The notes beneath the pieces were generated by a model. It made no database searches, was not told the origin of the DNA, and was given only the letters and a program-made list of their open reading frames with translations. Shown here in pieces: positions 57,481 through 64,000 of a stretch of 64,000 bases of DNA. The position numbers and the translations under genes are program-made. Within the stretch, counting starts at the first letter, position 1, and each line of letters opens with the position of its first letter. Origin of the DNA: Burkholderiales bacterium (GTDB lineage: Bacteria; Pseudomonadota; Gammaproteobacteria; Burkholderiales; SHXO01); assembly GCA_020854105.1 (NCBI GenBank), contig JADZGB010000027.1:1-64000 (forward strand), written 5' to 3'.

Positions 57481-58737
57481 ATGAAGATCAGGCTGCTCAC
57501 CGCGCTGCTGGCTGCCAGCGCATCGTTCGCGACATCCGCTGCCTACGCCGACACGACCGACGTCGATACCCAGTCATGGGTCCACGTCAAGAAGAAGGGC
57601 GCCCACTGCAAGGACGATCCGAACTGCATGAACCGGTACCATCCGGCGATCAAGCCGGTGGCAACCGCGAAGCCCGGGCAGCTCATCCTGTTCGAGACGC
57701 GCGACGCGCTCGACTCCGATCTCGACGTGAACTCCCAGCCCAAGGATCTCGCGGCGATCGATCTGAACAACGTTCACCCGATCACCGGGCCCGTGCACAT
57801 CGAGGGCGCCAGGCGCGGGGACGTGCTTGCCGTGACACTGGTGGACGTCGAACCGGACGAGTACGGCTACACCACGATCGTTCCCGGCTTCGGCTTTCTG
57901 CGCGATCTGTTCACGCAGCCCTACATCGCCAACTGGGAGCTCAACCGCATGGAAGCGGTGTCGAAGCAACTGCCGCGCGTGGCGATCCCGATGAACGCGT
58001 TCATGGGCACCGTGGGCACGCTGCCGGGCGAGGCGGAGATCGATGCCTGGCTCGAGCGCGAGACCAAGCTGGGCGAGGCCGGCGGCATCGCGCTGCCGCC
58101 CCAGCCCACGAACGCGATCCCGGCCGACGTGTGCGGCCCGAGCGGCAAGCACAAGGACAAGTGCCTGCGTACCATCCCGCCGCGCGAGAATGGCGGCAAC
58201 ATGGACGTGAAGCAGATGGTGGTGGGTACGACGCTGCTGCTGCCCTGCTACGTGGACGGCTGCGGGCTGTTCGTGGGCGACGTGCACTTCGCCCAGGGTG
58301 ACGGCGAAGTCTCCGGTACCGCGATCGAGATGGGTGCCAGGGTCACCGTGCGCACCGAGATCCGCAAGGGGATGCTGTCGATGATCCGTGGCGGGCCGCA
58401 CTTCGAGGGCGGCTCTCAGCTCAAGAAGCTCGAGCCGGACGTGTTCCACGCCACCGTGGGCTATCCGACCAAGAAGGCGGGCGAAGTGCCGCCGTATCAC
58501 AAGTACCTCGACAGCGCGAAGATCGCCGGCCTCACCAACCTGTCCGAGGACCTGATGATGGCCGCGCGCAATTCCCTGATCGACATGCTCGAGTGGCTGC
58601 AGAAGAACAAGGGGATGACGGCGCAGCAGGCCTACGTCTACACCAGCGTCGCCTGCGACCTGCGCATCGCGAACGTCGTGGACGTGCCCAACTATACCGT
58701 GTCGACGATCTGCCCCCTGGAGCACATCAGGCGCTGA
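57481..58737 (+). CDS. Exported acetamidase/formamidase family protein
   Basis: A 418-aa protein with signal peptide KIRLLTALLAASASFATSAAYA. The FmdA/AmdA core shows GPVHIEGARRGDVLAVTLVDVEP, the Gly-rich ENGGNMDVKQMVVGTTLLLPCYVDG, FVGDVHFAQGDGEVSGTAIEM and SVACDLRIANVVD. The family hydrolyses formamide or acetamide to ammonia and the acid, usually in the cytosol, so secretion is noteworthy. Several Cys residues (KDDPNC, CGPSGKHKDKC, CYVDGC) may form disulfides in the periplasm. AGGGAG lies before the ATG. Confidence 0.85.
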   Translation: MKIRLLTALLAASASFATSAAYADTTDVDTQSWVHVKKKGAHCKDDPNCMNRYHPAIKPVATAKPGQLILFETRDALDSDLDVNSQPKDLAAIDLNNVHPITGPVHIEGARRGDVLAVTLVDVEPDEYGYTTIVPGFGFLRDLFTQPYIANWELNRMEAVSKQLPRVAIPMNAFMGTVGTLPGEAEIDAWLERETKLGEAGGIALPPQPTNAIPADVCGPSGKHKDKCLRTIPPRENGGNMDVKQMVVGTTLLLPCYVDGCGLFVGDVHFAQGDGEVSGTAIEMGARVTVRTEIRKGMLSMIRGGPHFEGGSQLKKLEPDVFHATVGYPTKKAGEVPPYHKYLDSAKIAGLTNLSEDLMMAARNSLIDMLEWLQKNKGMTAQQAYVYTSVACDLRIANVVDVPNYTVSTICPLEHIRR

Positions 58738-58755
58738 GCAGAGTCTTCGGTTCGT

Positions 58756-58792
58756 GATCGGGGCGGGGATTCGCGCCCCGATCCGTTTGCAC
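58756..58792 (+). terminator. Probable terminator after the acetamidase gene
   Basis: GATCGGGGCG (58756-58765) and CGCCCCGATC (58774-58783) form a perfect 10-bp stem with an 8-nt loop, about 20 bp after the stop codon. The following CGTTTGC is only weakly T-rich. Confidence 0.55.
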
Positions 58793-58800
58793 CGCATCGG

Positions 58801-59349
58801 ATGAATCGTCGTTGCGTACTCACGCTGCTCGGCGCAGCGGCCGCCGGCACCCTGCTCGGCGGGCACTCGCCGTACCGCCAGTGGAAGCTGTACCGGCAGG
58901 CGCACCTGCTGCTGCTCACCATGCGCGAGGATCCGCGCTCCGACGAGCTGGGCGAGTTGCTCGCGGCCGCGCTGCGCGAGCGACTGCCCGACAGCCGCGC
59001 GCAGGTGGCGCGCGCGCCGCATGCGCAGCGCATCGCCAGTCTCGTATCCAGCCGCCAGGCCGACGTGGGAATCCTTCGCAGCGAGGATGCACGCGCGCTC
59101 TACCGCGGCGAGGGCGCCTTTGCGCACTACGGCAAGGTGCCGCTGCGCGTGCTGGTGCAGGTCGAGACCTACCGCGTGATCTGCCGCGACGATTTCCGCC
59201 GCGAGCACGCGTACGCGGTGGCCGAGGCACTGAGCGCGGCGCCGCGGCCGGCGGCACTTCACGTGCCGCTGTCCGTCGCCGTGGGAGACGTGCCCACGCA
59301 CGAGGGGGCGCTGGCGTTCGCGCGCGGCGAGCCGGTCACCGGACGATGA
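58801..59349 (+). CDS. TAXI-like periplasmic binding protein, short form
   Basis: A 182-aa protein. A twin-Arg-like or Sec signal (NRRCVLTLLGAAAAGTLLGG) precedes a fragment resembling the first lobe of TAXI-type TRAP solute-binding proteins: LAAALRERLPDSRAQVARAPHAQRIASLVSSRQADVGILRSEDARALYRG. The normal two-lobe protein is about 320 aa, so this is a compact or truncated version. Its stop overlaps the start of the next gene (ATGA), suggesting joint function. No TRAP permease is nearby. Confidence 0.6.
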   Translation: MNRRCVLTLLGAAAAGTLLGGHSPYRQWKLYRQAHLLLLTMREDPRSDELGELLAAALRERLPDSRAQVARAPHAQRIASLVSSRQADVGILRSEDARALYRGEGAFAHYGKVPLRVLVQVETYRVICRDDFRREHAYAVAEALSAAPRPAALHVPLSVAVGDVPTHEGALAFARGEPVTGR

Positions 59350-60074
59350 CGCGCCGCCTCGCCGCCTGGCTGGTCGCGGCATGCATCGCGGCGCTGCCGT
59401 CGCGGGCGCCGGCGCACGATCTCATCGATGCGCAAGGCGCCGAACGCTACCTCCTGCGCATCGAGCGCGAGCAGGATGTGCTGCATTCGAAGGCGTCGCC
59501 GACGGCGCGGGCGCAGGCCAGTGTCGCGCTGGGCAGTACGCTGGACGAGATCAGGGACCTGCTCAACCGCGACATCGCCTCGCACGGTCAGCCGCAGGGG
59601 CTGCCCACGCTGTTCCTGATCCAGTCGCTGCGCAGCCGCGGCCTCGCCCTCGAGATCTCGCCCGCGCTGGGGTGCTATCCGGCCAATCTCGGCTTCTACC
59701 GGTCGGCGCTGCGGCTCGATCCCGACGGGCCCGGCGCCGGCGAGGCGCGCCTGCGCCTGCTGCAGGGTCATTTCTACGACAGCTTCGGGCAGGATCCGCT
59801 CCAGCCCCGCGATCAGTCCTGGGCCATGCTGCAGGAACAGATCCGCCATGCCGAGATCCTGTTGCGCGCCTCGCCCGCCGAGCCGAACCGGGAGGAGGTG
59901 CTGTTCATCCTCGCGGTACACCACCTGCAGGCGGCCAGGGCCGCACCCGATGCCGGTGCGCGAGGCGTGCACGCGAAGCAGGCACGCGAGACCATCGCGC
60001 AGTTCCGTTCGCGCTATCCCGACAGCCTGCGCGTGGCTGCCCTGGACGTGCTGGGAGAGGGTCTGGCCAGGTAG
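59346..60074 (+). CDS. Hypothetical exported helical protein
   Basis: A 242-aa protein I do not recognise. A signal peptide (TRRLAAWLVAACIAALPSRAPA) is followed by an all-helical mature part. LLRIEREQDVLHSKASPTARAQASVALGSTLDEIRDLLNRDI starts it, and a second half (AGEARLRLLQGHFYDSF, REEVLFILAVHHLQAARAAPD, ARETIAQFRSRYPDSLRVAALDVL) resembles TPR-like packing. The ATG at 59346 overlaps the stop of the TAXI-like gene. It is probably the partner of that protein. Confidence 0.7.
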   Translation: MTRRLAAWLVAACIAALPSRAPAHDLIDAQGAERYLLRIEREQDVLHSKASPTARAQASVALGSTLDEIRDLLNRDIASHGQPQGLPTLFLIQSLRSRGLALEISPALGCYPANLGFYRSALRLDPDGPGAGEARLRLLQGHFYDSFGQDPLQPRDQSWAMLQEQIRHAEILLRASPAEPNREEVLFILAVHHLQAARAAPDAGARGVHAKQARETIAQFRSRYPDSLRVAALDVLGEGLAR

Positions 60075-60115
60075 GCGGTGTACCATGTGCCATGCACTCC
60101 ACGGAGACGGACGCG

Positions 60116-61165
60116 ATGAAGGAGATCGATCTGCGCAGCGACACGGTGACGCGGCCCACGTCCGGCATGCGCGCGGCCATGGCAGCCGCCGATGTCGGCG
60201 ACGACGTGTATGGCGAGGATCCGACGGTCAATCGTCTCGAGTCGCTGGCCGCCGGCATGCTGGGCAAGGAGGCGGCTCTGTTCGTCCCCACCGGCACGCA
60301 GAGTAATCTCCTGGGGGTCATGGCGCACTGCGAACGCGGCGACGAGTACATCGTCGGACAGCAGGCGCACACCTACAAGTACGAGGGCGGCGGCGCTGCA
60401 GTGCTCGGCAGCATCCAGCCGCAGCCGCTGGAGTTCGAGGCCGACGGCACGCTCGACCTCGAGCGCGTCGCTGCGGCCATCAAGCCGGACGACTCGCACT
60501 TCGCCCGCACGCGCCTGCTGTGCCTGGAGAACACCCAGGGCGGCAAGGTGCTGCCGCTAGCCTACCTCGAGCGCGTGCACGCGTTCGCCCGCGCACACGG
60601 ACTGGGTCTGCACCTGGACGGGGCACGGTTGTTCAATGCCGCGGTCGAGCAGAAGGTGGCCGTGCGCGAGATCGCGCACTGGTTCGATACCGTGTCGGTG
60701 TGCCTGTCCAAGGGACTGGGTGCGCCGGTCGGCTCCGTGCTGTGCGCCAGCGCCGCGCACATCGCCAAGGCGCGCCGCTGGCGCAAGGTGCTCGGCGGGG
60801 GGATGCGCCAAGCCGGTGTGCTGGCCGCGGCGGGCATCTACGCGCTCGAGAATCACGTCGAGCGGCTGGCACAGGATCACGCCAACGCCGGGCGGCTGGC
60901 GCACGGGCTGTCCGCGATCTCCGAACTGCGCGTGGAGCCCCGGGCGGTACAGACCAACATGGTCTTCGTCGATCTTCCGGCCCAGCGTGCCGATGCGCTG
61001 CGCACCTTCCTGCACGCGCGCAACGTGCGCATCGGCAGCGGGACACGCGTGCGCATGGTCACCCACCTCGACATCGACGCGCACGACGTGGATGCAGTGG
61101 TGAGTGCGATGGGCGAATTCTTCGTCGCCTATGCCGCGTCCCGGGCCGCGCTGCATGCGGGCTGA
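60116..61165 (+). CDS. ltaE: Low-specificity L-threonine aldolase
   Basis: A 349-aa PLP enzyme cleaving L-threonine or L-allo-threonine to glycine and acetaldehyde. Start DLRSDTVTRPTSGMRAAMAAADVGDDVYGEDPTVNRLE is diagnostic. The cofactor region is LHLDGARLFNAAV and the PLP Lys lies in SVCLSKGLGAPVGSV. GGAG at about 60103-60106 favours the ATG at 60116 over that at 60092. It stands alone between the exported helical protein and the OmpA-like gene. Confidence 0.92.
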   Translation: MKEIDLRSDTVTRPTSGMRAAMAAADVGDDVYGEDPTVNRLESLAAGMLGKEAALFVPTGTQSNLLGVMAHCERGDEYIVGQQAHTYKYEGGGAAVLGSIQPQPLEFEADGTLDLERVAAAIKPDDSHFARTRLLCLENTQGGKVLPLAYLERVHAFARAHGLGLHLDGARLFNAAVEQKVAVREIAHWFDTVSVCLSKGLGAPVGSVLCASAAHIAKARRWRKVLGGGMRQAGVLAAAGIYALENHVERLAQDHANAGRLAHGLSAISELRVEPRAVQTNMVFVDLPAQRADALRTFLHARNVRIGSGTRVRMVTHLDIDAHDVDAVVSAMGEFFVAYAASRAALHAG

Positions 61166-61212
61166 GCGCCGCGTCCGCTGGGGAAGACGGCGGGCGCGAT
61201 ACATGACTTCGC

Positions 61213-61218
61213 TATAAT
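61213..61218 (+). promoter_or_regulatory. Candidate -10 element (TATAAT) before the OmpA-like gene
   Basis: Consensus TATAAT in TTCGCTATAATGCGCC, about 45 bp before the ATG. The context is very like that before the liv binding-protein gene (CTCGCTATAATGCCGC). No good -35 hexamer is present. Confidence 0.4.
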
Positions 61219-61261
61219 GCGCCGCAACTTTCCCTTCCGAGCACCGTCACGAGGAGCGCTC

Positions 61262-62401
61262 ATGCGTCGTCCGTTCACTCCCAGATCTCTCCGCATCGGC
61301 ATTGTCTTCGTCATCGTCGCATCGCCTGCGGCCGCTTTCGCGCAGCAGGGACAGGGCGGTGGCGAGCTGCCGCCGCCGACGCTCGATGCGCCCGCGCCTG
61401 CCGCGCAGACCGTCCCTTCTCCGGCAGCCACGGCCGCTCCCGCGCCCGCTGTGACGGTCCCGCCCGCGGCGGCGACGCCGGCCGGCGTTCCCGAGCGAAA
61501 GAGTGCCGCGGCACCGGTTTCCACTGCTCCGGTCTACGGTGCACCGGTTTCCGACACACCGGCGTCCGACGCCGGGCAGCCCTGGTACAAGCGTGCCTGG
61601 GGGAGGGTGACCGGGTGGTTCAGCGGTGAGGAGCGGGCGAGCGATCCCGCGCCTGCGGTTGCGTCGGCTGCCGAGCCGCGTCCGGTTGCGCCCCCGGCTG
61701 CGTCGCGCGGCTCGGGGCCCGTGGAAGGCTACGCGGTGGACAGTCCGGAGCGCGTGGTGCGAACCGGTGTGCTGGGTGAGTGCGTGAAGACCGGCACGTG
61801 GCACGAGGGCGCGCAGGCCGGGGAGTGTGGCGGCGCTGCGTCGCAGGCCGGGGCCGTCGCACAGGCCGAGCCAGTCGCTGCACCGCAACCCGCGCCCGAG
61901 CCGGTCGAAGTGCAGCCTCTGCCCACCCCGGCGGAGGAGCCGCAGGCGCCGCTCGCCGCCGAGGCCGAGCCGGCTCCCTCGCCTGCGCCGCCGGCTCCCT
62001 CGCCGCGCGAGACCATGACGCTGTCGGCCGATGCACTGTTCGCCGTCAACAGCGACGTGCTCAAACCCGCTGCCCGGGACAGCCTCGATGCGCTGGCGCG
62101 CAAGCTCGCCGGCATGGAGTACGAAACCGTCGAGGTGGTCGGCCACACCGATCCCACCGGCTCGGCCTCTCTCAACGATCGTCTCTCGAGGCGTCGCGCG
62201 GAAGCGGTGAAGCGCCACCTGATCGAACAGGGCGTGCCGGGCGACAGGATCTCTGCGCAGGGAGTCGGCAGCAGCATGCCGGTGGTGGATCCCGCCACCT
62301 GCAGGAGCCTGCCCAAGGGCAAGCGCGGCGCCTGCTTCCAGCCGGATCGCCGGGTCGACATCGAGGTGACCGGAACCGTCCCCAGCATGGCTGGGCAATA
62401 A
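61262..62401 (+). CDS. OmpA-family peptidoglycan-binding protein
   Basis: A 379-aa exported protein. The signal peptide ends AAAFAQ. Residues about 30-260 are a long Pro/Ala-rich low-complexity region interrupted by a small Cys-containing segment (VLGECVKTGTWHEGAQAGECG). The C-terminal OmpA domain (about 255-370) has LSADALFAVNSDVLKPAARDSLDALA, VEVVGHTDPTGSASLNDRLSRRRAEAVKRHL and PDRRVDIEV, the Asp and Arg being the peptidoglycan contacts. There is no beta-barrel, so it probably tethers another envelope component to the wall. GAGGAG lies upstream of the ATG. Confidence 0.88.
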   Translation: MRRPFTPRSLRIGIVFVIVASPAAAFAQQGQGGGELPPPTLDAPAPAAQTVPSPAATAAPAPAVTVPPAAATPAGVPERKSAAAPVSTAPVYGAPVSDTPASDAGQPWYKRAWGRVTGWFSGEERASDPAPAVASAAEPRPVAPPAASRGSGPVEGYAVDSPERVVRTGVLGECVKTGTWHEGAQAGECGGAASQAGAVAQAEPVAAPQPAPEPVEVQPLPTPAEEPQAPLAAEAEPAPSPAPPAPSPRETMTLSADALFAVNSDVLKPAARDSLDALARKLAGMEYETVEVVGHTDPTGSASLNDRLSRRRAEAVKRHLIEQGVPGDRISAQGVGSSMPVVDPATCRSLPKGKRGACFQPDRRVDIEVTGTVPSMAGQ

Positions 62402-62405
62402 CGCC

Positions 62406-63290
62406 ATGGCCGGCTCGGGCGGCGGCGAGACGCGCAGCATGGCGGTGTTCTGTGACTTCGAGAACGTCGCGCTCGGTGTGCGAGATGCCAAGTACGACAA
62501 GTTCGACATCGCCAAGGTCCTCGAGCGCCTCCTGCTCAAGGGCAGCATCGTGGTGAAGAAGGCCTACTGCGACTGGGAGCGCTACAAGACCTTCAAGGCG
62601 GTCATGCACGAGGCCGCGTTCGAACTGATCGAGATCCCGCACGTGCGCCAGTCGGGCAAGAACTCCGCGGACATCCGCATGGTCGTGGACGCGCTGGACC
62701 TGTGCTACACCAAAGCGCACGTGGACACCTTCGTCATCGTCAGCGGCGATTCGGATTTCTCGCCGCTGGTATCCAAGCTGCGGGAGAACAACAAGGCGGT
62801 GATCGGCGTGGGTGTCAAGCAGTCCTCGTCCGATCTGCTGATCAACAACTGCGACGAGTTCATCTACTACGACGATCTGGTGCGGGAGAAGGAAGGCAGC
62901 AAGCGTACCAGCCGGCGCAAGCCCGCGAAGGCAAAGACGGCATCACGCGCCGCAGCCCCGGAGCCGGATGCGGCAGGCGAGATCACCGAATTGCAGGAGC
63001 CGGTCCCGGAGGAAAAGGACCGTTCTCAGCAGGCGATGGATCTCGTGGTCGACACGTTCGAGGCCCTGCTCGCGGAGCGCGGCGGGGACGAGAAGATCTG
63101 GGGCTCGATGATCAAGCAGGCGCTGAAGCGGCGCAAGCCCGGCTTCAGTGAAACCTATTACGGATTCAAGAGCTTCAACGGCCTGCTCGAGGAGGCGCGC
63201 GCACGCGGCCTGCTCGGGCTGGAGCGCGACGACAAGTCCGGCGGCTACGTGGTGCGTGCCGCGGCCCACGAAGGGGAGCTGGCCGACTGA
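62406..63290 (+). CDS. NYN-domain ribonuclease-like protein with LOTUS/OST-HTH domain
   Basis: A 294-aa protein only 4 bp after the OmpA-like gene. The NYN (PIN-like) domain occupies about 10-160: MAVFCDFENVAL, the Asp in SGKNSADIRMVVDALDL and FVIVSGDSDFSPLVSKLREN, the acidic metal-binding residues of an endoribonuclease. A basic linker (KRTSRRKPAKAKT) follows, then an OST-HTH/LOTUS domain (about 205-285, DLVVDTFEALLAERGGDEKIWGSMIKQALKRRKPGFSETYYGF). The combination resembles eukaryotic limkain-type proteins and targets RNA. Its substrate is unknown. Confidence 0.88.
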   Translation: MAGSGGGETRSMAVFCDFENVALGVRDAKYDKFDIAKVLERLLLKGSIVVKKAYCDWERYKTFKAVMHEAAFELIEIPHVRQSGKNSADIRMVVDALDLCYTKAHVDTFVIVSGDSDFSPLVSKLRENNKAVIGVGVKQSSSDLLINNCDEFIYYDDLVREKEGSKRTSRRKPAKAKTASRAAAPEPDAAGEITELQEPVPEEKDRSQQAMDLVVDTFEALLAERGGDEKIWGSMIKQALKRRKPGFSETYYGFKSFNGLLEEARARGLLGLERDDKSGGYVVRAAAHEGELAD

Positions 63291-63307
63291 ACCGGCCTGC
63301 ATTCCCG

Positions 63308-63351
63308 ACGATGCACCCCAGGGCGATGCACACTAGGGCGATGTACCCCGG
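63308..63351 (+). repeat. Three tandem 15-bp units
   Basis: ACGATGCACCCCAGG (63308-63322), GCGATGCACACTAGG (63323-63337) and GCGATGTACCCCGG (63338-63351) follow each other about 105 bp before the next gene start. They are non-coding. Confidence 0.65.
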
Positions 63352-63456
63352 AGCCTGCCTTGCCGGGTGCCGCTCCGCCTCTCATGACTGCGCACCCCTG
63401 TGGTAGCTGGCAGACACCTTGCTTCGCTGGACGGGAATGTCGAAGAGAGGAAGCGA

Positions 63457-63810
63457 ATGAACATTTCCGCAGCCAACCGTTCGGTGCTCACGTCCATGCA
63501 TCGCGTACTCGAGCAGCTGTGCGACGGCGACTGGTCTGCCGTGCGCGTGGCCTGTGTGCCCAACGGTATCGAGTACCGGTTCCTGGCCTGCGTGGCCGAG
63601 GGCCGCCGTCCCGACGTCTACGGCTTTCTGGCGGTGCATACGGACATGCCGATCCCGGTGGACGGCGGGCCGCTCAATCTGTCCGAAGAACAGGCCATCG
63701 AACTCGGGCAGCTCGATCCTGCCAAGGCGCTGGCAGCAGCGGCAGCACCGCGCGCCAGACGCGCGGCCACCAGAAAGTCCGGCGGCCGCAGCGAGGCCGC
63801 GCTGGGCTGA
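63457..63810 (+). CDS. Hypothetical protein
   Basis: A 117-aa protein I do not recognise. It starts NISAANRSVLTSMHRVLEQLCDGDWSAVRVACVPNGIEYRFLACV and has an acidic middle (LNLSEEQAIELGQLDPAKAL). It ends in a basic Ala/Arg/Lys tail (AAAAAPRARRAATRKSGGRSE) of the kind that binds nucleic acid or is unstructured. AGAGGA before the ATG at 63457 supports it as a real gene. No signal peptide or membrane segment. Confidence 0.6.
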   Translation: MNISAANRSVLTSMHRVLEQLCDGDWSAVRVACVPNGIEYRFLACVAEGRRPDVYGFLAVHTDMPIPVDGGPLNLSEEQAIELGQLDPAKALAAAAAPRARRAATRKSGGRSEAALG

Positions 63811-63872
63811 GCGCGCGCGCCGCTAAAGCGCGCGCACCCGGCAGCTGGCGCGCCTTCGCGTGAGGCCGCCTC

Positions 63873-64000
63873 CTAGTCCACGATGGCCTGATACACGGCG
63901 TTGCGCACGAGTGCGCGATAGTGATTGCGCCGCGCTACCTCCTGCATCATGAACACCGGCACCAGTTCCTCCTCGGGATCGACCCAGAAGTAGGTACCGG
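63873..64000 (-). CDS. Serine hydrolase of the beta-lactamase (class C/EstB) family, C-terminal end
   Basis: The last 42 residues of a gene entering from the right edge: GTYFWVDPEEELVPVFMMQ followed by EVARRNHYRALVRNAVYQAIVD and a TAG stop at 63875-63873. The GTYFWVDP-(D/E)-E-LV-V-FM-Q pattern is the C-terminal strand and helix of the beta-lactamase-related esterases that contain the KTG-like box upstream. The catalytic Ser-x-x-Lys lies outside the window. Confidence 0.75.
   Translation of the reverse strand, partial: GTYFWVDPEEELVPVFMMQEVARRNHYRALVRNAVYQAIVD

Noticed and set aside
1-64000. tRNA, rRNA, insertion sequences and prophage
   Set aside because: No tRNA cloverleaf, 16S/23S signature, transposase, integrase or structural phage gene was recognised.

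Overview
The window is GC-rich chromosomal DNA (roughly two thirds G+C by eye), densely coded on both strands. It has no rRNA, tRNA, phage, IS or CRISPR locus that I can see. Several genes point to a betaproteobacterium (Burkholderiales, Rhodocyclales or Nitrosomonadales relatives): a DUF3460 protein (53810-54004), a stand-alone 89-aa IF-1 next to a cold-shock gene, an NnrU-like protein, a PEP-CTERM protein, and the liv-transporter/acyl-CoA ligase catabolic cluster. Both window edges cut a gene: an acyl-CoA ligase on the left and a beta-lactamase-fold serine hydrolase on the right.

Layout. 1-9751 is an uptake and catabolism cluster: two tandem AMP-forming acyl-CoA ligases (minus), then livG-livF-livH-livM-binding protein-SDR-amidohydrolase (plus). 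This suggests import and CoA activation of an organic acid. 9848-14382 holds an acetylornithine-type aminotransferase, a di-heme oxidoreductase, PPK2 and BioF. 14563-17281 is a compact DsrE-TusA-hybrid histidine kinase unit. 17288-23402 has DadA, an STY0301-type protein, a PAS-GAF-PAS-GGDEF-EAL protein, an SDR and a secreted AlgH-like protein. 23601-28565 has a MATE exporter, a 5'-nucleotidase, an exported hydratase-like protein and a zinc metallopeptidase. 28588-32161 has a membrane hybrid kinase, NnrU and an SDR. 32296-36593 and 36802-37005 carry a PEP-CTERM lectin, an orphan ACP-KAS pair, CysK, a CMD protein, IF-1 and a cold-shock protein. 37295-41290 is an ECF42-type sigma factor with YCII/DGPF genes, a BNR propeller, a MoaD/ThiS-like protein ending in Gly-Gly and a VOC protein; two adjacent genes here carry single-base frameshifts. 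41317-46712 holds a repeat-containing coiled-coil protein, an Xre-RES toxin-antitoxin pair, SelD and CBS. 46967-49865 is a second sulfur-relay locus: TusA-like, DsrE-like, a TusA-like/MetE fusion and a GST. 49916-64000 is mixed: META lipoprotein, MFS, periplasmic cupin-like, DUF481, oligopeptidase B, HupE, exported acetamidase/formamidase, TAXI-like, threonine aldolase, OmpA-like and NYN-LOTUS genes.

Themes. Sulfur handling recurs: two separate TusA/DsrE loci, CysK, CBS and SelD. One TusA/DsrE set feeds a signalling kinase and the other is fused to a methionine-synthase-like enzyme. Short tandem arrays of 14-15 bp units sit just upstream of four genes. A GAAA-loop REP element occurs once at 21.9 kb and as a five-copy cluster at 46.8 kb. 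Several normally cytosolic enzyme families carry signal peptides here.

Most start codons were chosen from ribosome-binding sites and family N-termini. Functions are by recognition of motifs only; no database search was possible.
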